NCBI GenBank assembly: GCA_038210445.1
Contig: JBBQWQ010000002.1
Location: forward strand, 248,001-312,000
Source of the DNA: JABFRG01 sp038210445
GTDB taxonomy: Bacteria > Myxococcota_A > Polyangia > Polyangiales > Polyangiaceae
Direction: 5' to 3'
Length of the DNA stretch: 64,000 nucleotides
Positions 1 through 10,225 of the stretch are shown piece after piece; the stretch's first letter is position 1; every line of letters begins with the position of its first letter. The notes beneath the pieces are model-generated. The model was given only the letters and a program-made list of their open reading frames with translations. It made no database searches and was not told where the DNA came from. A program made the translations under genes and the position numbers.

Positions 1-1
1 T

Positions 2-1021
<1,020 letters not shown>

Positions 1022-1031
1022 AGAAACGCCC

Positions 1032-1418
1032 ATGAACATTCCCCCGGAACTGAAGTACACGAAAGACCACGAGTGGGCGAAGGTGGAGGCCGCAGAGGTC
1101 ACCGTCGGCATCACCGGCTTCGCCGTCGAGCAACTCGGCGACATCACCCTGGTGAACCTCGACGTCAAGGTGGGCGACGTGGTGACCGCCGGCAAGACCT
1201 TCGGCACCATCGAGAGCGTGAAGACGCTCAGCGATCTGTACGCGCCGGTCACCGGCAAGGTGGTGCGGGTGAACGCCGATCTCGCGCAGAAGCCCGAGCT
1301 GGTGAACGAAGATTGCTACGGCAAGGCGTGGATGGTGACCATCGAGTCCACCAGCGCCTCCGAGCTCGCGGCGCTCCTCGAGCCCGCAGCCTACAAAGCC
1401 CACGTCGACGCGCAGTGA
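1032..1418 (+). CDS. gcvH: Glycine cleavage system H protein
   Basis: Lipoyl carrier of the glycine cleavage complex; its lipoyl arm shuttles the aminomethyl intermediate between the P, T and L proteins. At 128 residues it has normal family length. The lipoylation site lies in TIESVKTLSDLY, with Lys64 as the modified residue, and the N-terminal KYTKDHEW segment is typical. The ATG lies 10 bp after the gcvT stop with GAGA just upstream, so it is probably translated from the gcvT message. A 10-bp perfect hairpin follows 14 bp after the stop and separates it from the converging cyclase gene. Confidence 0.97.
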   Translation: MNIPPELKYTKDHEWAKVEAAEVTVGITGFAVEQLGDITLVNLDVKVGDVVTAGKTFGTIESVKTLSDLYAPVTGKVVRVNADLAQKPELVNEDCYGKAWMVTIESTSASELAALLEPAAYKAHVDAQ

Positions 1419-1432
1419 CGCGATTCCGTCAT

Positions 1433-1458
1433 CGAGCTGGCCGGTTCAGGCCAGCTCG
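1433..1458. terminator. Perfect hairpin between convergent gcvH and diguanylate cyclase genes
   Basis: Perfect 10-bp inverted repeat CGAGCTGGCC / GGCCAGCTCG with a 6-nt loop, placed where two gene ends meet. The stop codon of the leftward cyclase gene lies in the loop. There is no clear T-tract on either side, so intrinsic termination is plausible but unproven. Confidence 0.5.
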
Positions 1459-2402
1459 GTGCGGTTGCGGCCGTTGCGCTTGGCCGCGTACAGTGCCCGA
1501 TCGGCGTCTTCGACGATGCCCTTGAAGGTGAAGTCGCTGGCCCCCTGGGCGCAGGCGATGCCGGCACTGTAGTTGATGATGTTCGAGTGCCCCTTGGCGA
1601 AGACGTACGGGTCTCGCGCGAGCGCTTCGCGAAGTCGCCTGTCGACCCGCAGCGCGCCCTCCACGTCGGCGCCCGGCAAGATGACCGCGAACTCCTCGCC
1701 GCCGTAGCGGAAGGCGCGATCCTCTCCGCGGAGGATCGACTGCACCTTGGAGGAGAAGTACGTGAGCACGCGATCGCCCTCGGAGTGGCCGTGGGTGTCG
1801 TTGATGGTCTTGAAGTAGTCGAGATCGCCCATCAGAATCGCGCACGGAGACTGGTGCCGACGGGCCCGCGCCGCCTCTTCCGTGAGCGTCCGCTCGAACT
1901 GACGCCGGTTGTAGAGATTGGTGAGCGGATCGATGGCCGCGTGCTCCTCGGCCTCGAGCAGCTTCGCCTTGAGCTCACGGGCGTGCTGGGTGCGGCGGCA
2001 CAAGGCTCGCACCCGCGCCACCATCACCGGGCCGGAGAACGGCTTGAACATGTAGTCGGAGGCGCCTGCGTCGATGCCGGCCACCACGTCTTCGTCGCCG
2101 GTGGCATGGGCGGTGAGCAGGAGCACGCCCACATCGGCTACCGAGGGAATGCCCCGAAGCCGTTGCACCACCTCGACGCCATTCATGCCCGGCATCATCA
2201 CGTCGAGCACCACGCAGTCGAGCGGGCTGGTCAGCGCAGCAACCACCTCGAGGGCCCCCTCTCCGGAGGGTGCCTCGCGCACCTCGTAGCCCTCCTTCTG
2301 AAGCCATCGCGAGACGAGCGTCCGGGTCGACGCGTCGTCATCGACAACGAGAATCAGCCCCCGCTCCGATGGTTGCTCGGGCGCCACGATGAGAGGGAGC
2401 AT
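1446..2402 (-). CDS. Response regulator with GGDEF diguanylate cyclase domain
   Basis: Predicted cytoplasmic REC-GGDEF protein making cyclic di-GMP under phosphorelay control. The receiver domain spans about residues 15-135, with the acidic pocket DDD at 21-23, phospho-acceptor Asp67 in VVLDVMMPG and the conserved Lys in FKPF. The GGDEF domain covers about 155-318 with active-site GGEEF at 234-238. An RGED inhibitory site sits exactly five residues upstream, so an active, product-inhibited cyclase is expected. The ATG at 2402 is preferred; an in-frame start at 2441 would add 13 residues resembling no receiver N-terminus. It lies about 50 bp behind mutS on the same strand and is probably the last gene of that transcript. 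Its kinase partner is not adjacent. Confidence 0.9.
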   Translation of the reverse strand: MLPLIVAPEQPSERGLILVVDDDASTRTLVSRWLQKEGYEVREAPSGEGALEVVAALTSPLDCVVLDVMMPGMNGVEVVQRLRGIPSVADVGVLLLTAHATGDEDVVAGIDAGASDYMFKPFSGPVMVARVRALCRRTQHARELKAKLLEAEEHAAIDPLTNLYNRRQFERTLTEEAARARRHQSPCAILMGDLDYFKTINDTHGHSEGDRVLTYFSSKVQSILRGEDRAFRYGGEEFAVILPGADVEGALRVDRRLREALARDPYVFAKGHSNIINYSAGIACAQGASDFTFKGIVEDADRALYAAKRNGRNRTELA

Positions 2403-2454
2403 AGCAAAGTGGCGGACGTCACGCACGATAGACGCACGCACGCGGCGCGCGCCC

Positions 2455-5031
2455 TCAGCCCGCGTGCTCTTTCTTCCACTGGGCGAGCAGCGAAAGGGCC
2501 TCCAGGGGCGTCAGGCGATCGATTTCCAGGGTCTTCAGCGCGCTCACCAGCGGGTGAGGGCCGGCGCCGAACAGGCTCAATTGCGGCTCAGCTGCCGGCG
2601 CTCGACCGCGCGCACCGGGCGGCGGGCGGCCCTGCTCCAAGGTCTCGAGGAGCACGCGAGCCCGGGTGAGCACCAGCTCCGGCAGGCCGGCGAGCTTTCC
2701 GCAGGCAACGCCGTAGCTCCGCGACGCCGCCCCACGTTCGACGCGATGAAGGAACACCAGGTCGCCCTTGTGCTCCCTCGCACTTACACTTCGGTTCTCC
2801 ACCGAAGGGCGCTCGGTCGCGAGGCTGGTGAGCTCGTGGTAGTGGGTCGCGAAAAGTGCGCGACAGCGCACAACGTCGTCGAGATACTCAGTGACCGCCC
2901 AGGCGATGGCGAGGCCGTCGTAGGTGCTGGTGCCGCGGCCGATCTCGTCGAGTACCACCAGCGAGCGGGGCGTGCCCCTCTTCAAGACGTGCGCCGTCTC
3001 CTTCATCTCAACCATGAAGGTGCTCTCGCCTTTGGCCAGGTTGTCGCTGGCGCCCACCCGCGTGAGGATGCGATCGACCACGCCCACGCGCGCCCGGCGA
3101 CAGGGCACGAAGGAGCCCATCTGCGCGAGAATGACCACCAGGGCCACCTGCCGCATGAAGGTCGACTTGCCGGCCATGTTCGGTCCGGTGACCAGCCACA
3201 AGCGCGCACGGCCTTCGGCTGCGGCGCCGTCGGTGGCGTCGAGGAGGCAGTCGTTGGGCACGAAGCGCCCGAGCTCGGTCATGCGCTCCACCACCGGGTG
3301 CCTGCCGTCTTCGATGTCGAGCACCGTGGAGTCGTCGACCAGCGGCCGGGCGAAGTCGCAGCGATGCGCCAGCTCCGCGAGCCCGGCGGCCACGTCGCAG
3401 TGGGCAAGTGCGGCCGAGGCCGCGAGCACGTCGGGCACGTAGGCCGCCAGCTGCTCCACCAGCGCACCATAGAGCTCGGCCTCGCGCACCGCCGCGGCGT
3501 CTTCCGAGCGCCCCAGCTTCTCGGCGAGCACGTCGAGCTCCTCGCAGGTGAAGCGCTCGGCGTTCGCCACCGTTTGCTTGCGGCGCCAGCTCTGGGGAAC
3601 GCGCGCCGCGTGCGACCGTGTGACTTCCAGGTACCAGCCGAAGACGCGTGTATACCGCACCTTGAGCGTGGGGACGCCAGACTCTTCCTTGAGCCGCGAT
3701 TCAAGCTCGGTGAGCAGTCGTTGCCCGTCGGTGGTGAGGGTGCGCGACTCGTCGAGCTGAGCGTCGTAGCCCGGGCGCAGCACGCCGCCGTCGGAGACTT
3801 TGAGCGGCGGATCGTCGGCGAGCGCTCGGGCCAAGAGCTCGCGCGCGGCGTCGACGGTGGGGAGCACGAAGGCCTGGGCCACTGCATCTTTCACCGACGT
3901 CAGCGCGGCGGCGATGGGCGGCAGCTCCGAGAGCGAGCTACGAAGGAGCGCCAGATCGCGCGGCATGGCGCGGCCCTGGCGGAGCCGCATGCTCAGGCGC
4001 TCCAGATCGGCGACGCGGCCAAGGCGCGTACGGAGCTCGGCGCGCAGACCGGGGTTCACCACGAACAGCTCCACCTCGTCCAGGCGGCGCCGGATGGCGG
4101 CCACGTCGACCAGCGGCGAGAGCAGACGCCGACGGAGCAGGCGCGCGCCGACGGCGGTTTTGGTCTCGTCGATGTGCGCCAGGAGGGCCCCCTTGCGCTC
4201 GCCGTCGAAGGTGCGCACCAGCTCCAGGTGGCGCTGCGCGGCCTCGTCGAGAATGAGCGTGCCGCGCGCCTCTTGGTAGGTGAAGCGCGAGAGCTTGGGC
4301 GCACGCTTGGGCTCGGCGTAGCGCACGAAGGCCAGCACCCGGGCGGCTGCCAGGCGCGCCGGCAGCGAGGGGCAGGGCTCCCCTTCCAGCATCGCCAGCG
4401 CTTCCTCGGGCTCGGCGATGGGTGTACTTTCCACGCGAACCACCGCCCGCGGGCGCACCGCGCGGAAGGTCGCCTCGAGGCTCGCGGCAGCGGCGCCCAG
4501 CAGCACCTCGCGGGGGTCCCACCGAACCAACTCCGCCAGCGCGCCTTCGAGATCGCCCACCTCGCAGGCGAAGACCTCGCCGGTGGACAGGTCGACGGCC
4601 GCCACGCCGTAGGGGCCGGTCCCCTCCACCGCTGCCAGGAACACGTTCTCTCGCGGGTCGAGGCTGGCGTCGTCGAAGGGAATGCCCGGGCTCACCACCC
4701 GCACAACCTCGCGGGGCACGATGCCCTTCACGGTGGCGGGGTCGGCCATCTGCTCGCAGATGGCCACGCGGAAGCCCTGATCGAGGAGCCGCTGCACGTA
4801 GCTGGTGGCGGCGTGGTAGGGCACGCCGGCCATGGGGATCTCGTCGGCGGCCCCTTTGTTGCGGCTGGTCAGCGTGAGCTCGAGGGCCTTGGCCGCCACT
4901 ACGGCATCTTCGAAGAAGAGCTCGTAGAAGTCGCCCATACGGAAGAAAAGAAGCGCGTCCGGCACCTCGGCCTTGGCAGCTTTGAACTGCCGCATGACGG
5001 GGGTGTCGGCGCCGGTCTCCTTCTTCGCCAT
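2455..5031 (-). CDS. mutS: DNA mismatch repair protein MutS
   Basis: Mismatch recognition ATPase of methyl-independent or methyl-directed repair, acting as a DNA clamp. The N-terminal mismatch-binding Phe-x-Glu motif appears in MGDFYELF (Phe35, Glu37). The C-terminal ABC-type ATPase has Walker A TGPNMAGKST near residue 617 and Walker B LVVLDEIGRGTS near 697. Its 858 residues match ordinary MutS1. Translation starts 18 bp after the stop of a large lipoprotein gene on the same strand, so mutS seems to be transcribed behind two surface lipoprotein genes, an unusual context. No mutL is in the window. Confidence 0.98.
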   Translation of the reverse strand: MAKKETGADTPVMRQFKAAKAEVPDALLFFRMGDFYELFFEDAVVAAKALELTLTSRNKGAADEIPMAGVPYHAATSYVQRLLDQGFRVAICEQMADPATVKGIVPREVVRVVSPGIPFDDASLDPRENVFLAAVEGTGPYGVAAVDLSTGEVFACEVGDLEGALAELVRWDPREVLLGAAAASLEATFRAVRPRAVVRVESTPIAEPEEALAMLEGEPCPSLPARLAAARVLAFVRYAEPKRAPKLSRFTYQEARGTLILDEAAQRHLELVRTFDGERKGALLAHIDETKTAVGARLLRRRLLSPLVDVAAIRRRLDEVELFVVNPGLRAELRTRLGRVADLERLSMRLRQGRAMPRDLALLRSSLSELPPIAAALTSVKDAVAQAFVLPTVDAARELLARALADDPPLKVSDGGVLRPGYDAQLDESRTLTTDGQRLLTELESRLKEESGVPTLKVRYTRVFGWYLEVTRSHAARVPQSWRRKQTVANAERFTCEELDVLAEKLGRSEDAAAVREAELYGALVEQLAAYVPDVLAASAALAHCDVAAGLAELAHRCDFARPLVDDSTVLDIEDGRHPVVERMTELGRFVPNDCLLDATDGAAAEGRARLWLVTGPNMAGKSTFMRQVALVVILAQMGSFVPCRRARVGVVDRILTRVGASDNLAKGESTFMVEMKETAHVLKRGTPRSLVVLDEIGRGTSTYDGLAIAWAVTEYLDDVVRCRALFATHYHELTSLATERPSVENRSVSAREHKGDLVFLHRVERGAASRSYGVACGKLAGLPELVLTRARVLLETLEQGRPPPGARGRAPAAEPQLSLFGAGPHPLVSALKTLEIDRLTPLEALSLLAQWKKEHAG

Positions 5032-5049
5032 GAGCGGCTCGTGCCTCGC

Positions 5050-8000
5050 TTAGTAGTACGTGCGGGGTACGAGGGTCACGTTGTTGAGATCGATGAGCAC
5101 GAGCCCCTGGTCGGCGGCGTCGACCACCGCCATCTGCCCGAAGCCGTCGATGTAGCGCATCGACTGGGGCGAGACGCGGGTGCTGGAGGCGGCCAGGTTC
5201 ACGGCCTGCGACGAAAGCTGGCCGATGGTGGTGAACTTCCAGGTGAGGTCGCGGGTGGGCGCCCCAGCGCCGTTCCAGGTGACGAACGAGAAGATGGGGT
5301 TGCGGAACGCGAGGGAGCTATTGCGAGGAACGCGGGTGCTCGGCACGAGCACCTGGTTCCCCTGCGGGTCGAGGTACGGCGTGGTGGTGGTGTCGGTGGC
5401 TGCGGCCAAGGCCGGAACGAAGGTCTGATTCTGCGGACGGGGCAGCGGAAGGCTGCGCGCGTTGAGTAGGCTCTCCCGCGCCGAGCACGATTGCCCACAG
5501 CGAAGGCTGGTGGCGTCGGCGACCACGTGGTGCAGGTATCCGGCGCCGCTCCCGATGGTCATCCACTCGCCGCCGGCGCGAACGCCGAAACGAACCTGGT
5601 TGTGGAAGCAGCACTGCATGGCCCGAAGCGACGCCGTGTTTCCCTTGGTGATGCGGCGGGCGGCGTCGTAGGTGCCGAGCACGAGGCGATCGTCGTAGGC
5701 CTCGACGATGGGAAAGTCGCGAGAGAGCGGCGGGTTCTCGCGCTCGCCGAAGACCTGCGCGCAGTAGTCGTGACGCAGGGTGGAGCTGGTGTTGTTCTCG
5801 AGATTGGGAGCCCGAGGGTCGTTGATTCCAGCCCAGCAGGCGTTGGGCTCCCGCCAGTACGGATCGCTGACGTCGAGGATGGCGTCGGAAAGCTGCACGT
5901 AGTCGCCGAGGCGGCCGGAGAAATCTGCCAGCGGGTTGCCGGCCTGGTCGACGAGCTTGTCGGCCTTCATGTCGGCGGCCGCGGCGCGCGCACGCACGTT
6001 GCCGAGGTCGGCGTCCTCGATGCCCTTGCGGCAAAAGTGCGCCTCGGGATTCGACAGGGTCAGCGTGGCGTAGTTGTCGCTGGTGGAGACTGCAGTGAAC
6101 ACGCCGCTCAAGCCAGGCAGCGCGCCCTCGTAGGCGACGTTCCAGTCTTGATCGGCGTGCACGTCGGGCGACTCGAACGACATGCGGATGCCCGGCCCTT
6201 GCTTCGCGCTGGGAGACACGACGAAGGCAACCGCCGCTGGGGGGTCGGTGAGAAGCTCGTAGGTCGGGAGGATGGACGCGTTCTTGGCGCCTTCGTCTCC
6301 CAGCGTCGCCTGCGGCGTGCCGTCGGGCGCGAAGAGCAGCGGCGAGCCGGAAACGCGCGGGATTCGGTTGCCGTCGGCGTCGTTGCGGATCCGGTACTTC
6401 GAGCGAATACGGTGCGGCGCCGAGACCGGGAAGAACGCTTCGCCAGACACCGCTGTATCGGCCAGCGGCACATCGTACGGACCGCTGCCCACCGTCTGGG
6501 GAGCGGAGACGTCGCTCGCGGCCAGCGACGTGACCAGGAAGGCATCGGTCCTCTCCGACGTCACGATGGGCCGTGCGTTCGAAGCCAGGAGGTTCGCGGG
6601 CCTGCGGCAGGGGGCGTCCCAGTCGTCGACATCGACGGTGATGACGCTGCCGTTGCTGAGGGTGACGAACGCGAACACGCCGCGAAGGCGGTCGGGGCCG
6701 AGGGCGATGTCGGCGGTGCGGTCGTTGCGGTAGGCCGCGCCCACGGTGTTGACGTTGGCCGGGTTGGGGTCGCACAAAGCGCCGGCCGCTGCGGCCGGGG
6801 TGCCGGCGTTGCGAAGCGGCAGGTCGTGGCGGGCGAAGCCCACTGCCACCACCGGCACGGCGAAGGCCAGGCGGTCGGGCGGCTGGAACGGCGTGAGCTC
6901 AGGGTTCGGACGTGCGAGCGGACCGCGTGGGCCCTTCTCGGGGTCGGTGACGTCGAAGACCGCGATGGAACCTTCGCGGCGCTCGATGGCGTAGAGAAAG
7001 CGGCGGAAATCGCGGGTGACCGGGCTCACTGCGAGGCCGGTGACGGTGGGCTTCTTGGCAGGGTCGAGCAGGCTCGAGACCTCGAGCGGAGCCACTTCCT
7101 TGGGCGCCCCCTGCTGGCTCATGTCGAGCACGTGGATGATGGGCAGCGTGTCGTCGGAGATGTACAGCCACTGGCCGTCGCGGACGATATTGGTGAGGCG
7201 CGCTGCGCCCTGAAGTCGCTCGCCGGCATCGGCGACGGCTGCATCGGAGGAGGAAGCATCGGACGCGCCCGCGTCGCCGGCGTCGACCGCCGCGTCGTTG
7301 GCGGCTGCGTCGAGGGAGCCGCCGGCATCGACCGGAGCGCCAGCATCGGGCAGCGTGCTGGTACAACCTTCGACGATGGGTGGGAGCTTGCCGGTGAGAT
7401 CGATTCCGCCATCGACGTACGGAACGCCGTTGGGCCAGCTGGGCCCTACCGGCGGCTCCGCAGCGAAATCGCCGCGCACCGCGAGCTCGGACGTGATGCG
7501 GCAAGGAACCGGTTCACCGGGCGGATAGACACTGCCGTCGAAGAAGGGCTCCTTCGCCAGCGTGACCACGCGCCCGGGGGTGAGGCGCGAGCCTCCCAGC
7601 ACCACCACCACCTCGTAGCTGTCGCCGTGCGCCACCGTGGTGATGGCCGAGGGCCGCTCCGGGAGCGTGCAGACGGGCCAGGTTTGCAGCGAGGGCACCT
7701 GGCCGTTGAACGCGTAGTCGCCGAGGACGCGCGTGGTCGGCAGCCCGTAAATGGCAGGGCGGTTGGGCTCGCCGGAGGCGACGTAGCTCATCTTGCCGTC
7801 CGGTGCGGCGGTGATGTCTACCGGCACCGTGCCCACCGGCACGAAGGTGACGCCAGGCGTGCCGTGATCGGTATCGACCACGGTCTGCGCGGTCATGTCG
7901 ACGATGCCTATCTCGCCGCGCGCGGTTTGCGTCACCAGCGCGAAGAGGTGCTTCGAGATGGTGTTGGTGTTGACGCCGATGGGCGAGGGCGCGCAGTCGC

Positions 8001-8202
8001 GCTCCGGCAGGCCCACCACCGGGGCGTTGGGCGGGCGGCCGCCCAGGTTCGGCAGATCGACGCAGATGACGTCGATCCGCTGGGCGCGCTCGAAGGTGCG
8101 AATCGGTTGGTCTGGCGGCGTAGAGGAGCAGCTCGCCTGAAAGAGCCCCATGGAGAGGGCGAGACCTGCGGCGGCCACCGGAAGGAGCGTGAGCGGTCGC
8201 AT
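5050..8202 (-). CDS. Large secreted lipoprotein, predicted beta-propeller-like
   Basis: Function unknown. The N-terminus has basic residues, a hydrophobic stretch and a cysteine in FQASCSS that could be lipidated, predicting an envelope-anchored protein of 1050 residues. The body has repeated short beta-rich segments of the kind VDITAAPDGKMSYVAS, typical of YncE/NHL-like propellers. A low-complexity Asp/Ala/Gly/Ser linker occupies about residues 285-335, a common feature of polyangial lipoproteins. Its ATG shares one base with the stop of the upstream lipoprotein gene (TGATG), implying translational coupling. The longer reading frame running further upstream overlaps that gene and was not used. 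Possible roles are surface binding or scaffolding; no catalytic motif is evident. Confidence 0.8.
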   Translation of the reverse strand: MRPLTLLPVAAAGLALSMGLFQASCSSTPPDQPIRTFERAQRIDVICVDLPNLGGRPPNAPVVGLPERDCAPSPIGVNTNTISKHLFALVTQTARGEIGIVDMTAQTVVDTDHGTPGVTFVPVGTVPVDITAAPDGKMSYVASGEPNRPAIYGLPTTRVLGDYAFNGQVPSLQTWPVCTLPERPSAITTVAHGDSYEVVVVLGGSRLTPGRVVTLAKEPFFDGSVYPPGEPVPCRITSELAVRGDFAAEPPVGPSWPNGVPYVDGGIDLTGKLPPIVEGCTSTLPDAGAPVDAGGSLDAAANDAAVDAGDAGASDASSSDAAVADAGERLQGAARLTNIVRDGQWLYISDDTLPIIHVLDMSQQGAPKEVAPLEVSSLLDPAKKPTVTGLAVSPVTRDFRRFLYAIERREGSIAVFDVTDPEKGPRGPLARPNPELTPFQPPDRLAFAVPVVAVGFARHDLPLRNAGTPAAAAGALCDPNPANVNTVGAAYRNDRTADIALGPDRLRGVFAFVTLSNGSVITVDVDDWDAPCRRPANLLASNARPIVTSERTDAFLVTSLAASDVSAPQTVGSGPYDVPLADTAVSGEAFFPVSAPHRIRSKYRIRNDADGNRIPRVSGSPLLFAPDGTPQATLGDEGAKNASILPTYELLTDPPAAVAFVVSPSAKQGPGIRMSFESPDVHADQDWNVAYEGALPGLSGVFTAVSTSDNYATLTLSNPEAHFCRKGIEDADLGNVRARAAAADMKADKLVDQAGNPLADFSGRLGDYVQLSDAILDVSDPYWREPNACWAGINDPRAPNLENNTSSTLRHDYCAQVFGERENPPLSRDFPIVEAYDDRLVLGTYDAARRITKGNTASLRAMQCCFHNQVRFGVRAGGEWMTIGSGAGYLHHVVADATSLRCGQSCSARESLLNARSLPLPRPQNQTFVPALAAATDTTTTPYLDPQGNQVLVPSTRVPRNSSLAFRNPIFSFVTWNGAGAPTRDLTWKFTTIGQLSSQAVNLAASSTRVSPQSMRYIDGFGQMAVVDAADQGLVLIDLNNVTLVPRTYY

Positions 8203-9887
8203 CAGTTCGACCCCTTGGGCTGCGTGGGCTCGCCCAGCGACATTAAGATGCGCTCGAAGGTCGAGGTCCCGGGGCGACCGTTGTCGAGGTCGACGACCTG
8301 CACCACCGAGTTGGTGAAGTCCGCCACGTACCCGTAGCGGAAGGTGTGCTGCGTGACGCCGTCGAAGGTTCGGTCTGCCACCTTGGCGTGGAGCGCTGCG
8401 TCTTCGAGGTTGAACGGATCGAACGCCATGGCGAAGGGCCCGAGCTCGGTGCGAATGACGTTTTCGATGACCCGGAGCTCCGGGTCGTAGACGAAGATGG
8501 TCGCCGCGTCGAAGCACACGATGAACAGCCGGAGCGCGAGCGCGCCGTCGCGATCGACGATGGGCGCCAGATACAGCTTCGAGGGGCCCGCGGAGAGCGG
8601 AATGCTCTCGAAGACGCGCACCCTGTCGGCGTCGTAGTTGCCGTCGACGAAGGTCGTCTCTTCACCGACCTCGCCGATGACCAGCGAGGCGGGGCTGCGA
8701 TTGGCCAAGAACAGCCGGGCCGGCGTCCGCGCGCAGAGCGCAATGTCGGTGGCCACGTCGGCCGCTGTGCGCGGGGGCTTGGCCGCCGGGTTGGCGGGCT
8801 TCACCGCGGCCTTGCACACGATGCGCGGGGTCGGGTCGATGAGCACGCCGCGAGAATCGGTGCCGTTGGCGTTGGCGTTCACCGGGAACGTCGTCTCCTT
8901 CACCAAAAAAGGCCGGAGCAGCGAGGAGGTGTCGGCGCTCACCCGCCCGTCGGGATAGTTGCGAAGCAGCGTGAGCTCCGGCGCGAGGCGACTCGACTGC
9001 AGGAACGCCGGCCGCGGAGGGGTGCCACTTCCAGGTCCGGGGAAGGCTTGCGCGTCGTGGGGAATGGCGGTGACGCCGATGCCGCCGTTGACCACGCCTT
9101 CGAGGATGAAGTCGAGGTAGGGCGCGGCGATGGGCCCTGCCGATTGACCCTTGATGAAGCCGGTCGACAGCAGGCTGGTTTGCCCCACCGTTTGGTGGGT
9201 GACCACCAGCGACTCGCCATCCTCCGAGAAGGCCATGCCGAAGGGCTCACCGGGAAGGGCAATCTTGCGGGAGTTGCCCAGCTCGTCGGGGTTGCGACCG
9301 GCCTGGTGTCCATCGTCGCAGGCGCCGCCTCGGCTGGTGATGCCGGTGACCTCGCTGGTCGAGCCGCAGCGGAGGCCGAACGTCTGCTCGGCCGGCGCGC
9401 CGGCGCGGTCGTCGGGAACATCGACCCAGGTGATCGAAGCATTGCCGCGGATGGGCATGAACAGTCGGCGGCTGGGAATGCCCTGCGCCTGGAAGCCGAA
9501 CGGCGAGAGCTGCAGGTCGGTGGCGAAGGCGCCGATGGTACGCGCGTTACGCCAAAAGACCTGAGCGGGCGCGGCGCACGAAGCGCCGAAGCGAACGAAG
9601 CGCAGCGCGGTTCCGTAACGCACCGACTCGCAGGGCGCCGTGAACGTGTCGGCGACTTCCTTGGCGACGTTCCGAAGCCGACCCAAGTCGTACGCTTGCA
9701 GCGTGCCGCCGTCGTACTGGAGGTCGAAGTTGGAGTTCGCCACGTAGAGCACGCCGCCACCAGGCGACACCGCGAGCCCGGTGGGAAAGTACATCTGCTG
9801 CTCCGGCGGAGCGACGCCACCACCGGTGGAGTAGCAGCCGCTGAAGGCAGCCAACAAAAGAAGAAGGGAAGAGCGAGGAGCTCGCAT
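8202..9887 (-). CDS. Secreted lipoprotein, predicted beta-propeller-like
   Basis: Function unknown. The signal peptide MRAPRSSLLLLLAAFSGC ends in a good lipobox (FSGC, Cys18), so the protein should be lipidated and exported. The mature part begins with propeller-like phrases such as MYFPTGLAVSPGGGVLYVA and continues as beta-rich repeats to residue 561. It is the first gene of a leftward cluster: it couples (TGATG) to a second propeller-like lipoprotein, then mutS and a cyclase. The pair resembles in kind the two lipoproteins at 59.9-63.0 kb, which suggests a recurrent two-lipoprotein module, although family membership cannot be confirmed by eye. Confidence 0.82.
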   Translation of the reverse strand: MRAPRSSLLLLLAAFSGCYSTGGGVAPPEQQMYFPTGLAVSPGGGVLYVANSNFDLQYDGGTLQAYDLGRLRNVAKEVADTFTAPCESVRYGTALRFVRFGASCAAPAQVFWRNARTIGAFATDLQLSPFGFQAQGIPSRRLFMPIRGNASITWVDVPDDRAGAPAEQTFGLRCGSTSEVTGITSRGGACDDGHQAGRNPDELGNSRKIALPGEPFGMAFSEDGESLVVTHQTVGQTSLLSTGFIKGQSAGPIAAPYLDFILEGVVNGGIGVTAIPHDAQAFPGPGSGTPPRPAFLQSSRLAPELTLLRNYPDGRVSADTSSLLRPFLVKETTFPVNANANGTDSRGVLIDPTPRIVCKAAVKPANPAAKPPRTAADVATDIALCARTPARLFLANRSPASLVIGEVGEETTFVDGNYDADRVRVFESIPLSAGPSKLYLAPIVDRDGALALRLFIVCFDAATIFVYDPELRVIENVIRTELGPFAMAFDPFNLEDAALHAKVADRTFDGVTQHTFRYGYVADFTNSVVQVVDLDNGRPGTSTFERILMSLGEPTQPKGSN

Positions 9888-10057
9888 GGGCGGTCCCGAC
9901 TCTTAGCCGCGATGGCACCCGGAAGTCGAGGCTCCAGAAACGAAAGGGCTTTCCGGTGCCGGGGCCGTGCGGGCGGGCGCGCAACAAGGGACGATCGTTC
10001 GCAGCTCGGGGTACACCGAACGGTGGCGCAAGGCGGAGGCGCGCCCGCGAGAGAGGG

Positions 10058-10225
10058 TCAGATGTCGAGAATGAGGACGCCGCGGCCGGGCTCGTCCTCG
10101 TCGGGACGCACGGGAATGCGGGGCCGCGGGAGCGGCAGGTCGAGACGAGGCTGATCGTGCTCGTGTCGAGCCTTCTCCTCCTCTTCGCGCTTTCGGATTT
10201 GTTCGATGATGAATGGAGGAAGCAT
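10058..10225 (-). CDS. Small conserved-looking protein, 55 residues
   Basis: A short gene with good coding signs. It has an AGGG ribosome site 8 nt before the ATG, an N-terminus MLPPFIIEQIRKREEEE that reads as a short hydrophobic patch followed by a charged helix, a Pro/Arg middle section (LDLPLPRPRIPVRP) and an acidic-then-hydrophobic tail ending GVLILDI. I believe very similar short proteins starting MLPPFIIEQI occur in other myxobacteria, but this is from memory and not checked here. There is no signal peptide or known catalytic motif. It lies 170 bp upstream of the lipoprotein cluster on the same strand and may share its transcript. Confidence 0.68.
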   Translation of the reverse strand: MLPPFIIEQIRKREEEEKARHEHDQPRLDLPLPRPRIPVRPDEDEPGRGVLILDI

